Below are positions 47,356 to 58,276 of a stretch of 64,000 nucleotides of DNA, piece by piece. Positions within the stretch are counted from its first letter, which is position 1, and each line of letters opens with the position of its first letter. The notes under the pieces were generated by a model that did not search any database, was not told where the DNA came from, and worked only from the letters and a program-made list of their open reading frames with translations. The stretch is from Serratia odorifera. Its GTDB lineage: Bacteria; Pseudomonadota; Gammaproteobacteria; Enterobacterales; Enterobacteriaceae. The stretch covers positions 1,612,001 to 1,676,000 of the forward strand of contig NZ_LR134117.1 of assembly GCF_900635445.1 (NCBI RefSeq), read 5' to 3'. A program made the position numbers and the translations under genes.

Positions 47356-48747
47356 TTACGCCTTGTTGAGGCTGCCGTACACCAGACGCCCCTGATGGAA
47401 GGTGGCGCTGCGTGGCGGCAAGCGCGCGACCGCTTCGGCGGAGCAGCTGGCGTGGACCAGCACAAAACCGGCGTCATCACCCACCTGCGGCCAGACGCGC
47501 TGGCCGGCATCGTTCAGCGGCAGCACGTTACCGGTGGCGATCGCCATGGCACGCGACAAATGATACTCATCCGAGCCGCGATACAGCTGGGCATACAGAT
47601 TGGCCTTTTCCAACATATCGCCGCTGCCAAACGGTGACCAGTGGTCGATCACGCTGTCGGTTCCGGTCATCACAAATACCCCTTTTTCCGACAGCTGTGG
47701 CAGCGGCATCATCAGGCTGCCGATCGGCACCGTGGAGGCAATGGTGATCTGCTGGGCGGCCAGGCGAGTGGCGGTTTCCGCCAGTTTTCCCGGGCTGAGG
47801 GTGGTCAGCGCGAAGGCGTGGCTGATGGTGACCTTGCCGCGCAGCGCCGGGTTTTTTTCTACGCTGGCAATCATGTAATCGATCGCCGCCACGCCGGCCG
47901 GGCTGGTTTCGTGCAGGTGAATATCCACGCCCTTGCCGCTGTCGAGGGCGATCTGGAACATGGCATCCAGCGACTTTTCCATTGCGCCGTCGACGTTGGT
48001 CGGATCCAGACCGCCAACGTACTGCACGCCCATCTGCATGGCTTCGCGCATCAGACCGTCAACCTTGGAGTGCAGCAGGCCGTGCTGCGGGAAAGCGACA
48101 ATTTCACAGCTGAAGTCGTCGCGGTGTTTTTCCAGCGCGCGTTGCAGGTGTTCCAGGCTTTTCAGCCCACTGACCGGATCGATGTTGCAGTGGCTGCGCG
48201 CGACGCTGCTGCCCTTTGATTGCAGCAGCGCGATCAGCCCTTCGGCCCGTTGCTGCGAGGTTGGCAATAACGTTGGGATCAGTTTCTGCTCCAGCGCAAT
48301 CATATCCATGATGGTTTTGCCCTGACGTGGGCGCGGTGCCTGCCATGGGCCACCGTAAAAGGTTTTGTCGAGATGGATATGCATATCGCGCATGGCCGGC
48401 AGCAGTAACAGGCCGTTGGCCTGATAGCGTGGCAGCGTAGCGTCGAGTTGCGCATTGGCCGGGTGAATCGCGGCAATCTTGCCGTCGTTGATTTCCAGCG
48501 TGTACAGCGCGGTGCGGGTGCCAATCACCGTATCGCCGTCGTATTCAAAGCCGTCTTCCAGCCGGACATTGCTCAGCAGGTAATGGCGCGCGGTCAGTGG
48601 CGCCGCGGTGGACGGTGCCTCGCCGCGGGCGGCGGTCGGCTCGGCAGCGTGAGCGACGCCGCCTGTCAGGCCAATCACCGCGCAGGCGGTGGTGATCTTC
48701 CCGGTCTGCGCCAGGAAAGCTCTGCGGCTTTGTTGGGTGTTTTCCAC
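47356..48747 (-). CDS. Tat-exported metal-dependent amidohydrolase (cytosine-deaminase-like)
   Basis: About 463 residues from the GTG at 48747, chosen for AAGGA seven bases upstream and because it places the twin-arginine motif SRRAFLAQTGK at the N-terminus. A signal hydrophobic stretch ends GVAHAA. The amidohydrolase metal site is visible: HIHLDKTF (two histidines), SHCNID, HLHET, a late SHAF and TGTD. The nearest known group is the CodA/AtzF-like cytosine deaminase family, which is normally cytoplasmic. Export suggests a periplasmic substrate such as an N-acyl or cyclic amide compound. The actual substrate is unknown. It stands alone beside xylB. Confidence 0.82.
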   Translation of the reverse strand: MENTQQSRRAFLAQTGKITTACAVIGLTGGVAHAAEPTAARGEAPSTAAPLTARHYLLSNVRLEDGFEYDGDTVIGTRTALYTLEINDGKIAAIHPANAQLDATLPRYQANGLLLLPAMRDMHIHLDKTFYGGPWQAPRPRQGKTIMDMIALEQKLIPTLLPTSQQRAEGLIALLQSKGSSVARSHCNIDPVSGLKSLEHLQRALEKHRDDFSCEIVAFPQHGLLHSKVDGLMREAMQMGVQYVGGLDPTNVDGAMEKSLDAMFQIALDSGKGVDIHLHETSPAGVAAIDYMIASVEKNPALRGKVTISHAFALTTLSPGKLAETATRLAAQQITIASTVPIGSLMMPLPQLSEKGVFVMTGTDSVIDHWSPFGSGDMLEKANLYAQLYRGSDEYHLSRAMAIATGNVLPLNDAGQRVWPQVGDDAGFVLVHASCSAEAVARLPPRSATFHQGRLVYGSLNKA

Positions 48748-48927
48748 GTTCAATTCCTTAATCCAGAGGTGAAGTGCTGCAAATACAGCCACCAATCTAA
48801 GAAAGGAATGCGCCGGTTGGCAGTGACATTTATCACTGGTGATTATTCGATTTGGCAATGATAGCTTCCGTGCTCATCGCCAGCCGGGCATCGGCAGAGG
48901 CAGGGCCGGGATGCGACCCTGACTCGG

Positions 48928-50377
48928 TTACATCAACGGCAACAGGCAGCGGTACAGTTGGCGGAAGGTGTCGCGCCGTGCGGCATAGTGCTGATGGCGT
49001 TCGGCATCCGGCGTGTGGAGCTGCTCCAGCGGTAGGGCGGGCAACAGTTCGGCCAGCGGACGCTGCGGATTGAGGGCGATCTGCGCCAGCCGCGCCGCGC
49101 CCAGCGCCGGGCCGACGTCGCCGCCGGTGCGGTATTCCAGCCGCTGGCCGCTGATGTCTGCCAGCATTTGCCGCCAGAACGGACTGCGCGCCCCGCCGCC
49201 AATCAGCGTGATGCTGCTGGGTTGCAGGCCGCTGGCGTGTAGCACATCGATGCCATCAGCCAGCGCGAAACCAACGCCCTCCAGTACCGCGCGTGCCAAA
49301 TCATTTGGGCCATGCTGGTGGGTCAGCCCCCAGAAAACGCCCTTGGCGTTCGGATTGTTATGCGGGGTGCGCTCGCCGGACAGGTACGGCAGGAACCAGA
49401 CTGGCGTTTCCGCCGGCGGCGCCTGTTCGACGTTGCGCAGCAGCGTGGCGACATCGTCAACCCGGGTCAGTTGGCATACCCAGTCGAGACATGAAGCGGC
49501 GCTGAGCATCACCGACATCAGGTGCCAGCGCTCGGGCAGCGCGTGGCAGAAGCTGTGCACCGCGCTGGCCGGGTTACTGAGGAAGCCATCACTGACGGCG
49601 AAATAGACGCCAGAGGTACCGAGCGACAGCATCGCCTGTCCCGGTTGATACAGCCCTACGCCGATGGCGCCAGCGGCATTGTCGCCGCCGCCGGCCACCA
49701 CCGGCACCGGCGGCAACTGCCAGCGTTGTGCCAGCTCGCCGTGCAGTTGCCCGGTCAGTTGGTTGCCCTCGACCAGCGTCGGCATCTGCTCGCGGCTCAG
49801 GCCGCAGGCGGCCAGCAAGTCGTCGCTCCAGTCGCGCCGCGCCACGTCCAGCCACAGGGTGCCGGCCGCATCGGACATGTCGCTGGCGAACTCACCGGTC
49901 ATGCGCCAACGCAGGTAATCCTTTGGCAGCAGCACCTTATCAATTTGCTCAAAGATTTGCGGCTCGTGCTGCTGCACCCACAGCAATTTTGGCGCGGTGA
50001 AGCCGGGCATCATCAGGTTGCCGGTGATGGCGCGCGAGTGCGGCACCGCACGCTCCAGTGCCTGGCACTGCTCGGCGCTGCGGCCGTCATTCCATAAAAT
50101 GGCCGGGCGCAGCACCCGCTGTTGCTTGTCCAGCAGGGTGCGCCGTGCATCTGACCGGTCAGGCCGATAGCCCGTACCTGTTGCAGCGCGTGCTGGCTGC
50201 CGAGCGCCAGCATGGCGCGATCGGTGGCGTGCCACCAGGCCTGCGGATCCTGCTCAGACCACAGCGGCTGCGGGCGGAAACCGTCAGCGCCTCGCTGTGG
50301 CTGGCCAGCAGCTGTCCCTGCTCATCGAGCAGAATGGCCTTCACGCCGGAGGTGCCGAGATCGATGCCAATGTACAT
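48928..50377 (-). CDS. xylB: Xylulokinase (two one-base deletions)
   Basis: Phosphorylates D-xylulose to xylulose-5-phosphate. FGGY-family kinase beginning MYIGIDLGTSGVKAILLDEQG. Two bases are missing: near 50276 (GTTTCCGCCCGC should be GTTTCCCGCCCGC, giving TVSRPQPLWSEQDPQAWW) and near 50142 (GGCGCACCCTG should be GGCGCCACCCTG, giving QMHGATLLDKQQRVLRPAILWND). The rest is uninterrupted through VVAGGGDNAAGAIG and GGDVGPALGAARLAQ to LLPLM. Full length is about 483 residues (E. coli 484). Downstream of xylA in the same direction. Confidence 0.94.
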
Positions 50378-50426
50378 AGGGATCCTTTTTGCTTAACGGC
50401 GCCGCCTGGCCGCCGCGTGTCACCAA

Positions 50427-51746
50427 TTAACCGAACAGGTAACGGTTTACCAGATTTTCATACAGCTCCTGATGCCCGCTGCGGTGTTCCGGTGCCAGAT
50501 TATGCTGTTCGGCGTACTTCGCCAAGGCTTCCAGCGACAGTTTTCCTTGCAGGATCTGCTGGCCCAGCTCGCCGTTCCAGCCGCATAGCGTTTGCCGACC
50601 TGCTGATGCAGTTGGCCGTCTTCGACCATTTTTGCCGCCACCTTCAACGCCAGCGCCATGGTGTCCATGGCACCGATATGGCCGTAGAACAGGTCATATT
50701 TATCGGTGCTCTGACGGCGAACCTTGGCGTCGAAATTGAGCCCGCCGGTCGTGAAGCCGCCAGCTTTGAGAATTTCGAACATCACCAGGGCGTTTTCTTC
50801 CACGCTATTCGGGAACTGATCGGTATCCCAGCCCAGCTGTGGATCGCCGCGGTTGCGTCGACCGAGCCGAAGATACCGAGCGCGATGGCGCTGGCGATTT
50901 CATGATGGAACGAGTGGCCGGCCAGGGTAGCGTGGTTGGCTTCCGATATTGACCTTGATTTCTTTTTCCAGGCCGAACTGTTTGAGGAAGCCGTACACCG
51001 TTGCCACATCGTAATCATACTGATGCTTGGTTGGCTCCTGCGGTTTGGGTTCGATCAGCAGCGTGCCCTGGAAACCGATTTTGTGTTTGTGCTCGACCAC
51101 CATCTGCATGAAGCGGCCGAATCTGTTCACGCTCCTGACGCAGATCGGTATTCAGCAGGGTTTCATAACCTTCGCGGCCGCCCCACAGCACGTAGTTTTC
51201 ACCGCCGAGACGCTGTGTGGCGTTCATCGCGGTGAACACCTGCGTGGCGGCCCAACTGAACACTTCCGGATCCGGATTGGTGGCGGCGCCGGCGCCGTAG
51301 CGCGGGTGGGTAAAGCAGTTGGCGGTGCCCCACAGCAGCTTCACGCCGCTGCTGTGCTGTTTTTCCGCCAATACGTCGGTCATCAGCGCAAAATTGTTGA
51401 TGTACTCTTTCAGCGACGCGCCCTCCGGCGACACGTCCACGTCATGGAAGCAGTAGAACGGCACGTTCAGCTTGTGGAAGAACTCGAAGGCGACGTCGGC
51501 CTTGCGCTTCGCCAGCGCCAGCGCGTCACCCGGCTGTTGCCATGGACGATCGAATGCGCCGACGCCAAACATGTCGGCGCCGTTCCAGCAGAAGGTGTGC
51601 CAGTAACAGGCGGCAAAGCGCAAGTGGTCGGCCATACGCTTGCCGAGGATGATTTCATCGGGGTTGTAATGGCGAAACGCCAGCGGATTGCTGCTGCCGG
51701 TGCCTTCGTAACGAACTTGTTCAAGTTGATCAAAATAGGGTTGCAT
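50427..51746 (-). CDS. xylA: Xylose isomerase (four one-base indels)
   Basis: Converts D-xylose to D-xylulose. The start MQPYFDQLEQVRYEG has AAGGAG upstream. Four breaks occur: an extra base near 51122 (EREQFGRFMQ), an extra base near 50943 (VNIEANHATLAGHSFHHE), a missing base near 50857 (DANRGDPQLGWDTDQFPNS) and a missing base near 50583 (KRYAGWNGELGQQIL). The indels cancel, leaving 439 residues against 440 in E. coli. Catalytic and metal residues in CFHDVDVSPEG, LIEPKPQEPTKHQYDYD and GGLNFDAKVRR are all present. It is divergent from xylFGH with a XylR operator between. Confidence 0.94.
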
Positions 51747-51950
51747 TCTCGACTCCTTGGTAACGGGGCCCGGCGTACGGGATGCGTTAATCTTCGGAGT
51801 TCATGGCGCAGGTCACAATTACGTTATTTCACACTCAAATTCAGAGAATTATTAAATGTGCGGCGGATCTCATATTGACAATTATTTTGGCTTGGCGGGA
51901 ATGTGCCAGGCGTTTTCATTTGCGGTAGATGAATGTTACAGGGTTAAAAC

Positions 51951-51964
51951 ATGATCGCTATCAT
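51951..51964. promoter_or_regulatory. Candidate degenerate CRP site in the xylA-xylF region
   Basis: ATGATCGCTATCAT, a perfect inverted repeat keeping the TGA-N6-TCA core of CRP sites but not the outer positions. It lies 17 bases before the XylR-type repeats, in line with joint CRP and XylR control of xylose genes in E. coli. The match is weak. Confidence 0.4.
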
Positions 51965-51981
51965 AAAACCAACATTAAACC

Positions 51982-52016
51982 AAAAAACGTAATTAGCAGG
52001 TAAAAATCAGTAATTG
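51982..52016 (+). promoter_or_regulatory. XylR operator direct repeats before xylF
   Basis: AAAAAACGTAATTA (51982-51995) and AAAAATCAGTAATTG (52002-52016) are direct repeats 21 bases apart, two helical turns. They resemble the XylR half-sites of the E. coli xylF promoter as I recall them. A similar CGTAATTG lies on the opposite strand near 51819-51826, closer to xylA. No other features are evident in the 366-base gap. Confidence 0.7.
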
Positions 52017-52112
52017 CCGAAGTACAAATAAGCGACAACAATCCGCTGGAGGTTAATCGATAAAAACGCCTTTCAATTATTGCCCTACAATTCAATAAAG
52101 AAGGTATATAAG

Positions 52113-53109
52113 ATGAAATTTAAGCACTTATTCCTCTCTGCCTGCGCCATGCTGGTGCTGGCCAGCCAACCAGGATTCGCGAAAGAGATTAAAATCGGCA
52201 TGGCGATCGACGACCTGCGTCTGGAACGCTGGCAGAAAGACCGCGACATCTTTGTGAAAAAAGCCGAATCGCTGGGCGCGGACGTGTTTGTCCAGTCCGC
52301 CAATGGCAACGAAGAAACCCAAATGGCGCAGGTTGAAAACATGATCAACCGCGGCGTCGACGTGCTGGTGATCATCCCCTACAACGGCCAGGTACTGAGC
52401 AACGTCATCAGCGAGGCCAAGCGCGAAGGGATTAAAGTGCTGGCCTACGATCGCATGATCAACAACGCCGATATCGATTTTTATATCTCGTTCGATAACG
52501 AAAAAGTGGGCGAATTGCAGGCTCAGAGCCTGGTGCAGCGGGTGCCACAGGGTAACTATTTCCTGATGGGGGTTCGCCGGTGGACAACAACGCCAAACTG
52601 TTCCGTCAGGGCAGATGAACGTGCTGAAGCCGCTGATCGACAGCGGCAAGATCAAGCTGGTCGGTGACCAGTGGGTTGACGCCTGGCTGCCGGAAAACGC
52701 CTTGAAAATCATGGAAAACGCCCTGACCGCCAACAACAACCATATTGATGCGGTGGTGGCCTCCAACGATGCGACCGCCGGCGGTGCGATTCAGGCGCTG
52801 TCTGCACAGGGGCTGGCGGGCAAGGTGGCGATATCCGGCCAGGATGCCGATCTGGCAGCGGTGAAACGCATTATCGCCGGCACCCAGACCATGACGGTGT
52901 ATAAACCGATCAGCAAGCTGGCGGACGAAGCGGCCGGCATCGCGGTGCAACTGGGCAACGGTGAACAACCCAAGTCCAACGCCAAATTAAATAATGGCAG
53001 CAAAGACGTTCCAGCCTGGTTATTAACGCCAATTTCCGTCGATAAGACCAATATCGACAGCACCATTGTTGCCGATGGCTTCCATAAAAAGAGCGATCTC
53101 GATAAATAA
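52113..53109 (+). CDS. xylF: D-xylose-binding periplasmic protein (two one-base deletions)
   Basis: Binding protein of the xylose ABC transporter. ATG 52113 gives a signal peptide ending GFA before KEIKIGMAIDDLRLERWQKD. One G is missing near 52570 (YFLMGGSPVDNNAKLFRQG) and one C near 52611 (CAGGGCAGATG should be CAGGGCCAGATG, giving RQGQMNVLKPLID). The remainder, VVASNDATAGGAIQALSAQG to FHKKSDLDK, is continuous. Full length is about 332 residues. First gene of xylFGH, 366 bases from the divergent xylA. Confidence 0.94.
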
Positions 53110-53139
53110 ACCGTATCGAGTCATTGCGCGGAGGTAATA

Positions 53140-54680
53140 ATGCCCTGCCTATTGGAAATGAAAAATATCACCAAGCAATTCGGCGTAGTTAAAGCGGTCG
53201 ACAATGTCAGCCTGCAGCTGGATGCTGGCCAGGTATTATCATTATGTGGTGAAAATGGTTCGGGGAAATCAACCTTGATGAAAGTGCTGTGCGGAATATA
53301 TCCGCACGGCAGTTACCAGGGCGAAATTTATTTTTCCGGCGATCTGATCACGGCGAAAAATATTCGCGATACCGAACAAAAGGGCATTGCCATCATTCAC
53401 CAGGAACTGGCGCTGGTCAAACAGATGACGGTGCTGGAAAACATGTTTCTCGGCAGTGAATGGGGGCGTTTTGGCCTGATGGATTACGATGCCATGTACC
53501 TGCGCTGCCAGCGATGCTGGCGCAGGTCAAGCTGGCGGTGGATCCCAATACCCGCGTCGGTGAGCTGGGACTGGGCCAGCAGCAGCTGGTGGAGATCGCC
53601 AAGGCGTTGAACAAGCAGGTGCGTTTGCTGGTGCTGGACGAACCGACCGCCTCGCTGACCGAGAGCGAAACCGCGACGCTGCTGGCGATCGTTCAGGATC
53701 TGCGGGATCACGGCATCGCCTGCATTTACATTTCGCACAAGTTGAACGAGGTCAAGGCGATTTCGGATCTGATCTGCGTGATCCGCGACGGCAAGCCGAT
53801 CGGCACCCGTTCGGCGGCGACCATGAGCGAGGATGACATTATCGCCATGATGGTAGGTCGCGAGCTGACCGAACTATATCCACAGGCGCCGCACGACATT
53901 GGCGAGGTGGTGCTGCAGGTTGATCAACTGACCGCCTGGCACCCGGTAAACCGGCATATCCGCCGGGTGGATGAGGTGTCTTTCACCTTGAGGCGCGGCG
54001 AGATCCTGGGGGTTGCCGGCCTGGTCGGCTCTGGCCGTACCGAAACCATGCAATGCCTGTTCGGCGCCTATCCCGGCCGCTGGCAGGGCAGCATTCGCAT
54101 TGACGGCCAGGCGGTGACTCTCGGCAACTGCCGTCAGGCGATGCGTCATGGCATCGCCATGGTGCCGGAGGATCGCAAACGGGATGGCATCGTGCCGGTG
54201 ATGGGCGTCGGCGCCAATATTACGCTGGCGGCGCTGGGGCAGTTTAGCGGCCCGCTGTCGATGCTGGACGACGCGCAGGAACAGGCCACCATCCAGCAGT
54301 CGCTGGCGCGGCTCAAGGTAAAAACCGCCTCGGCGGAACTGGCGATTGGTCGCCTGAGCGGCGGCAATCAGCAAAAGGCGATCCTCGCCAAGTGCCTGCT
54401 GTTAAAGCCGAAAATCCTGATTCTCGATGAGCCTACGCGCGGCATCGATATCGGCGCGAAATACGAAATCTACAAATTAATCAATCAGTTGGTTCAGCAG
54501 GGCATTGCGGTGATCGTGGTGTCTTCCGAACTGCCGGAAGTACTGGGGTTGAGCGATCGGGTGCTGGTGATGCACGAGGGCAAGATCAAGGCTTCGCTGG
54601 AAAACCGTAATTTGACCCAGGAACAGGTAATGGAAGCCGCGTTGAGGAGTGAAAAGCATGTCGAAAAATACCCAGTCTGA
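53140..54680 (+). CDS. xylG: Xylose ABC transporter ATP-binding protein (one-base deletion)
   Basis: Fused tandem ATPase of the sugar-type ABC importers. The first domain has Walker A GENGSGKST and signature LGLGQQQLVEIAKAL; the second has GRLSGGNQQKAILAKCL and Walker B ILILDEPTRGID. Near 53513 CAGCGATG should be CAGGCGATG, giving LRCQAMLAQVKLAVDPNTRVG. Full length is about 513 residues as in E. coli. Its 3' end overlaps the xylH start by 23 bases. Confidence 0.95.
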
Positions 54681-55842
54681 GGCGAGCCTGCCGCCAATGG
54701 TCGAGAAAAAATCGTTACTGCCGCTCAAGTCGCTTAATCTGCAAGTCTTTGTGATGCTGGCGGCGATCGTGGCGATCATGCTGTTCTTTACCTTTACCAC
54801 CGAGGGCGCCTATCTCAGCGCGCGCAATATCTCCAACCTGCTGCGCCAGACGGCGATTACCGGCATCCTGGCGGTCGGCATGGTGTTCGTTATCGTGTCG
54901 GCGGAAATCGATCTGTCGGTTGGCTCCATGATGGGGTTGCTGGGCGGTGCCGCGGCGATCTTTGACGTCTGGCTCGGCTGGCCGCTGCCGTTGACTATCG
55001 TGGTTACCCTGCTCGCCGGTCTGCTGCTCGGCGCGTGGAACGGCTGGTGGGTGGCGTACCGCAAGGTGCCGTCGTTCATCGTCACGCTGGCCGGCATGCT
55101 GGCGTTTCGCGGCATTCTTATCGGCATCACCAACGGCACCACCGTAGCGCCGACCAGTAGCGCGATGTCGCAAATCGGCCAGAGTTATTTGCCGGATGGC
55201 CTGGGTTTCGGCTTTGGCGCGCTTGGTCTGATGCTGTTTGTCGCCTGGCAGTGGCGGCGGCGCAGCAAACGTGTGCAGTTGGGTCTGCCGGTCGCGGCGG
55301 CGGGAGGCGATGTGACCCGGCAAAGCATTACCGCAGTGATTGTGCTTGGTGCGGTGTATTTGCTGAATGACTATCGCGGCGTGCCTACGCCGGTACTGAT
55401 CCTGACGGCGTTGATGCTGACGGGGATGTTTATGGCGACTCGCACCGCATTTGGCCGGCGCATTTACGCCATCGGCGGCAATATCGACGCGGCGCGACTG
55501 TCGGGTGTGAACGTGGAGCGTACCAAACTGGCGGTGTTTGCCATCAACGGTCTGATGGTGGCGATAGCCGGTCTGATCCTCAGTTCACGCTTGGGTGCTG
55601 GTTCACCTTCGGCAGGCAACATTGCCGAACTGGACGCCATCGCCGCCTGCGTGATCGGCGGCACCAGTCTGGCGGGCGGTATCGGCAGCGTGGCCGGGGC
55701 GGTGATGGGGGCGTTTATCATGGCGTCGCTGGATAACGGCATGAGCATGCTGGATGTGCCGACGTTTTGGCAATACATCGTGAAAGGCGCAATCCTGCTG
55801 CTGGCGGTGTGGATGGACTCGGCGACCAAACGCCGGGCATAA
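54658..55842 (+). CDS. xylH: Xylose ABC transporter permease
   Basis: Inner-membrane permease of 394 residues with about ten hydrophobic segments. The start MSKNTQSEAS lies inside the end of xylG, as in E. coli. Permease signatures ITGILAVGMVFVIVSAEIDLSVGSM and SSRLGAGSPSAGNIAELDAIAACVIGGTSLAGG are intact. It forms the channel with XylG and receives xylose from XylF. A strong terminator follows. Confidence 0.97.
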   Translation: MSKNTQSEASLPPMVEKKSLLPLKSLNLQVFVMLAAIVAIMLFFTFTTEGAYLSARNISNLLRQTAITGILAVGMVFVIVSAEIDLSVGSMMGLLGGAAAIFDVWLGWPLPLTIVVTLLAGLLLGAWNGWWVAYRKVPSFIVTLAGMLAFRGILIGITNGTTVAPTSSAMSQIGQSYLPDGLGFGFGALGLMLFVAWQWRRRSKRVQLGLPVAAAGGDVTRQSITAVIVLGAVYLLNDYRGVPTPVLILTALMLTGMFMATRTAFGRRIYAIGGNIDAARLSGVNVERTKLAVFAINGLMVAIAGLILSSRLGAGSPSAGNIAELDAIAACVIGGTSLAGGIGSVAGAVMGAFIMASLDNGMSMLDVPTFWQYIVKGAILLLAVWMDSATKRRA

Positions 55843-55875
55843 GCGCGCTACCTCACAAATCTTGCCGCATTTTTA

Positions 55876-55919
55876 CTGCTCTCTGAACGGCTGTGCTATT
55901 CAGGGAGCAGCTTGTTTTT
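55876..55919 (+). terminator. Terminator between xylH and xylR
   Basis: 12-bp stem CTGCTCTCTGAA / TTCAGGGAGCAG (one T-G pair) with an 11-base loop, followed by CTTGTTTTT. It should end most xylFGH transcripts while allowing some readthrough into xylR. Confidence 0.88.
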
Positions 55920-55931
55920 CGGGGAAAGCAC

Positions 55932-57109
55932 ATGTTCGAAAAGCGTTACCGTATTACGTTGCTGTTCAACGCCAATAAAGTCTACGACCGGCAGGTGGTG
56001 GAGGGCGTCGGAGAGTATTTACAGGCATCGCAGTGTGATTGGGACATTTTCATCGAAGAGGATTTTCGCTGCCGCATCGATAATATCAAAGACTGGTTGG
56101 GCGACGGGGTGATCGCCGATTTCGACGATCGGGAAATCGAACAGTTATTGCATAACGTCGAGGTGCCGATCGTCGGCGTGGGCGGCTCCTATCACCGCGA
56201 CGAAGACTACCCGCCGGTGCATTACATCGCTACCGACAACCATGCGCTGGTGGAAGCGGCGTTTATGCACCTGAAGGAAAAGGGCCTGAACCGTTTCGCG
56301 TTTTATGGCTTGCCGGCAGAAGGCGGCAAACGCTGGGCGCAGGAGCGTGAGCACGCCTTTCGCCAGTTGGTGGCGCAAGAGCAGTATCAGGGGGTGATCT
56401 ACCAGGGGATGGCCACCGCGCCGGAAAACTGGCAATACGCCCAGAACCGGCTGGCGGATTGGGTACAGACTCTGCCGCAGCAAACCGCATCATCGCCGTG
56501 ACCGACGCGCGGGCGCGGCATTTACTGCAGGTCTGCGAACATCTGGATATCGCGGTGCCGGAAAAACTGTGCGTGATCGGTATCGATAACGAGGAGCTGA
56601 CGCGCTACCTGTCGCGCGTGGCGCTGTCGTCGGTGGCGCAGGGAACGCGCCAGATGGGCTATCGCGCCGCCAAACTGCTGCACCAGTTGCTCAACCAGCG
56701 GCAAATGCCGTTGCAGCGTATTCTGGTGCCGCCGATCAAGGTGATTGAGCGCCGCTCTAGCGACTTCCGCTCACTGCGCGACCCGGCGGTGATCCAGGCG
56801 ATGCATTACATCCGCCACCACGCCTGCAAGGGGATCAAGGTGGAACAGGTGCTGGATGCGGTCGGCATGTCGCGTTCCAATCTGGAAAAACGCTTCAAGG
56901 ATGAAACCGGCCAGACCATCCACAACGTGATTCATGAAGAAAAACTCGACCGCGCGCGCAACCTGTTGACCGCCACGTCGTTGTCGATCAACGAAATATC
57001 GCAAATGTGCGGCTACCCGTCGCTGCAATACTTTTATTCGGTATTCAAGAAAGGCTACGACATGACGCCGAGGGAATACCGCGAGAAATACGGCGAGGTG
57101 GGGTACTGA
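55932..57109 (+). CDS. xylR: Xylose operon regulator XylR (one-base deletion)
   Basis: AraC-family activator that binds xylose and turns on xylAB and xylFGH. It starts MFEKRYRITLLFNANKVYDRQVVEGVGEYL. The LacI-like sensor is followed by a C-terminal double helix-turn-helix (KGIKVEQVLDAVGMSRSNLEKRFKDE, then LSINEISQMCGYPSLQYFYSVFKKGYDMTPREYR). Near 56484 AAACCGCATC should be AAACCCGCATC, giving QQTRIIAVTDARARHLLQV. Full length is about 392 residues. Confidence 0.95.
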
Positions 57110-57251
57110 CACCGGCCCGCGAAAGAATGCAGGTGTTAACGAGGAGGCTCGCCGATGGCGCATGATGATTTTGCCAGATGCCAGCGCTTTGGGCGGGAGT
57201 TCGTCTTCACACTGGCTGAACCGCCCGCAAAATATCACCACTAGCCGAGGC

Positions 57252-58106
57252 TCAAACCAGCTGGCAAAACGCTGCCAGCTGCTGTGCCAGCGCTTCGGTG
57301 GTGGGTGGCGCGCCGTCACGGTAATACAGCGCCAGTTCGAAGTCATTAACCGGTGGCAGGCCTTCGGCGGCGCCAAGGATGCGGTGGCTTGGCAGCCGGC
57401 AACCGGCAGGCAGCAGCGTGACGCCAAGCCCTGCGGCGCTGGCGGCGGTGAGCGCCGCCAGGCTGGCGCTGCTGTAGCTAATCCGCCAGCGTTTGCCGAG
57501 ATTGTCCAATGCCTGACACAGTTGCTCACGGTACAGGCCGTTCAGCGGAAACACCGCCAGCGGTACCGGCGTTTGCTCAATGGCGGGAAACGCCTGGCTG
57601 TCCAGCCACAGCAGCGGCTCCGGTCGTGCGGCACGCGGTGGTTGGCTGCGGCGCTGTTTGACCAGAATCAGATCCAGTTCCTCGCGCGCATACGCATGGT
57701 GCAGATCGGCGCTCAAACCGCTGGTGACGTCCAGCCGTAGGTGCGGATGCTGGCGGCTGAACTGCGCCAGCAATTGGGTGGTCGGCACGGCAAAATCCTC
57801 AGGCATGCCGAGCCGCAGCACGCCGTCGCGCCAGATGCCGGTCAGCGCATCGTGCGCCTCTTCGTTCAGCGCAATGATGCGCCGGGCATAACTGAGTAGC
57901 TTCTCGCCTTCTTCGGTCAGCAATACCTGATGGGATGAACGCTCAAACAGCGGTTTGCCGAGCATCTCCTCCAGCCGACGTACCTGTTGGCTGACGGTGG
58001 ATTGCGAAAGAAACACCCGCTGTGCAGCACGGGTAAAGCTGCAACTGTCGTAGACCGCCACAAAGCTGAGCAGTAACTGCGGGTTGAACATCGGATAGCG
58101 ATTCAT
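57252..58106 (-). CDS. LysR-family transcriptional regulator
   Basis: 284 residues from ATG 58106 (MNRYPMFNPQLLLSF). The N-terminal winged helix FTRAAQRVFLSQSTVSQQVRRLEEML is a classical LysR motif. The C-terminal sensor begins GVLRLGMPEDFAVP. It is divergent from a CynX-like transporter with 170 bases between the starts, so it probably controls that gene. The effector is unknown. The start is not certain: ATG codons lie six codons upstream and five codons downstream. Confidence 0.88.
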   Translation of the reverse strand: MNRYPMFNPQLLLSFVAVYDSCSFTRAAQRVFLSQSTVSQQVRRLEEMLGKPLFERSSHQVLLTEEGEKLLSYARRIIALNEEAHDALTGIWRDGVLRLGMPEDFAVPTTQLLAQFSRQHPHLRLDVTSGLSADLHHAYAREELDLILVKQRRSQPPRAARPEPLLWLDSQAFPAIEQTPVPLAVFPLNGLYREQLCQALDNLGKRWRISYSSASLAALTAASAAGLGVTLLPAGCRLPSHRILGAAEGLPPVNDFELALYYRDGAPPTTEALAQQLAAFCQLV

Positions 58107-58276
58107 TTTTCCACTGCTGACCATTTTATTATTTAATTTCCCAATACTAATTGTATTTTCTACAGTAGCGCAACCTCTGTGGCAGCGTGCGGATGGTTGC
58201 TGTGACGCGGCTCGCCCTATTAGCAAATCTCAGGATCTATCGTGTTAAATCGTTTTGGTAACCAAGGGGTTATGCC

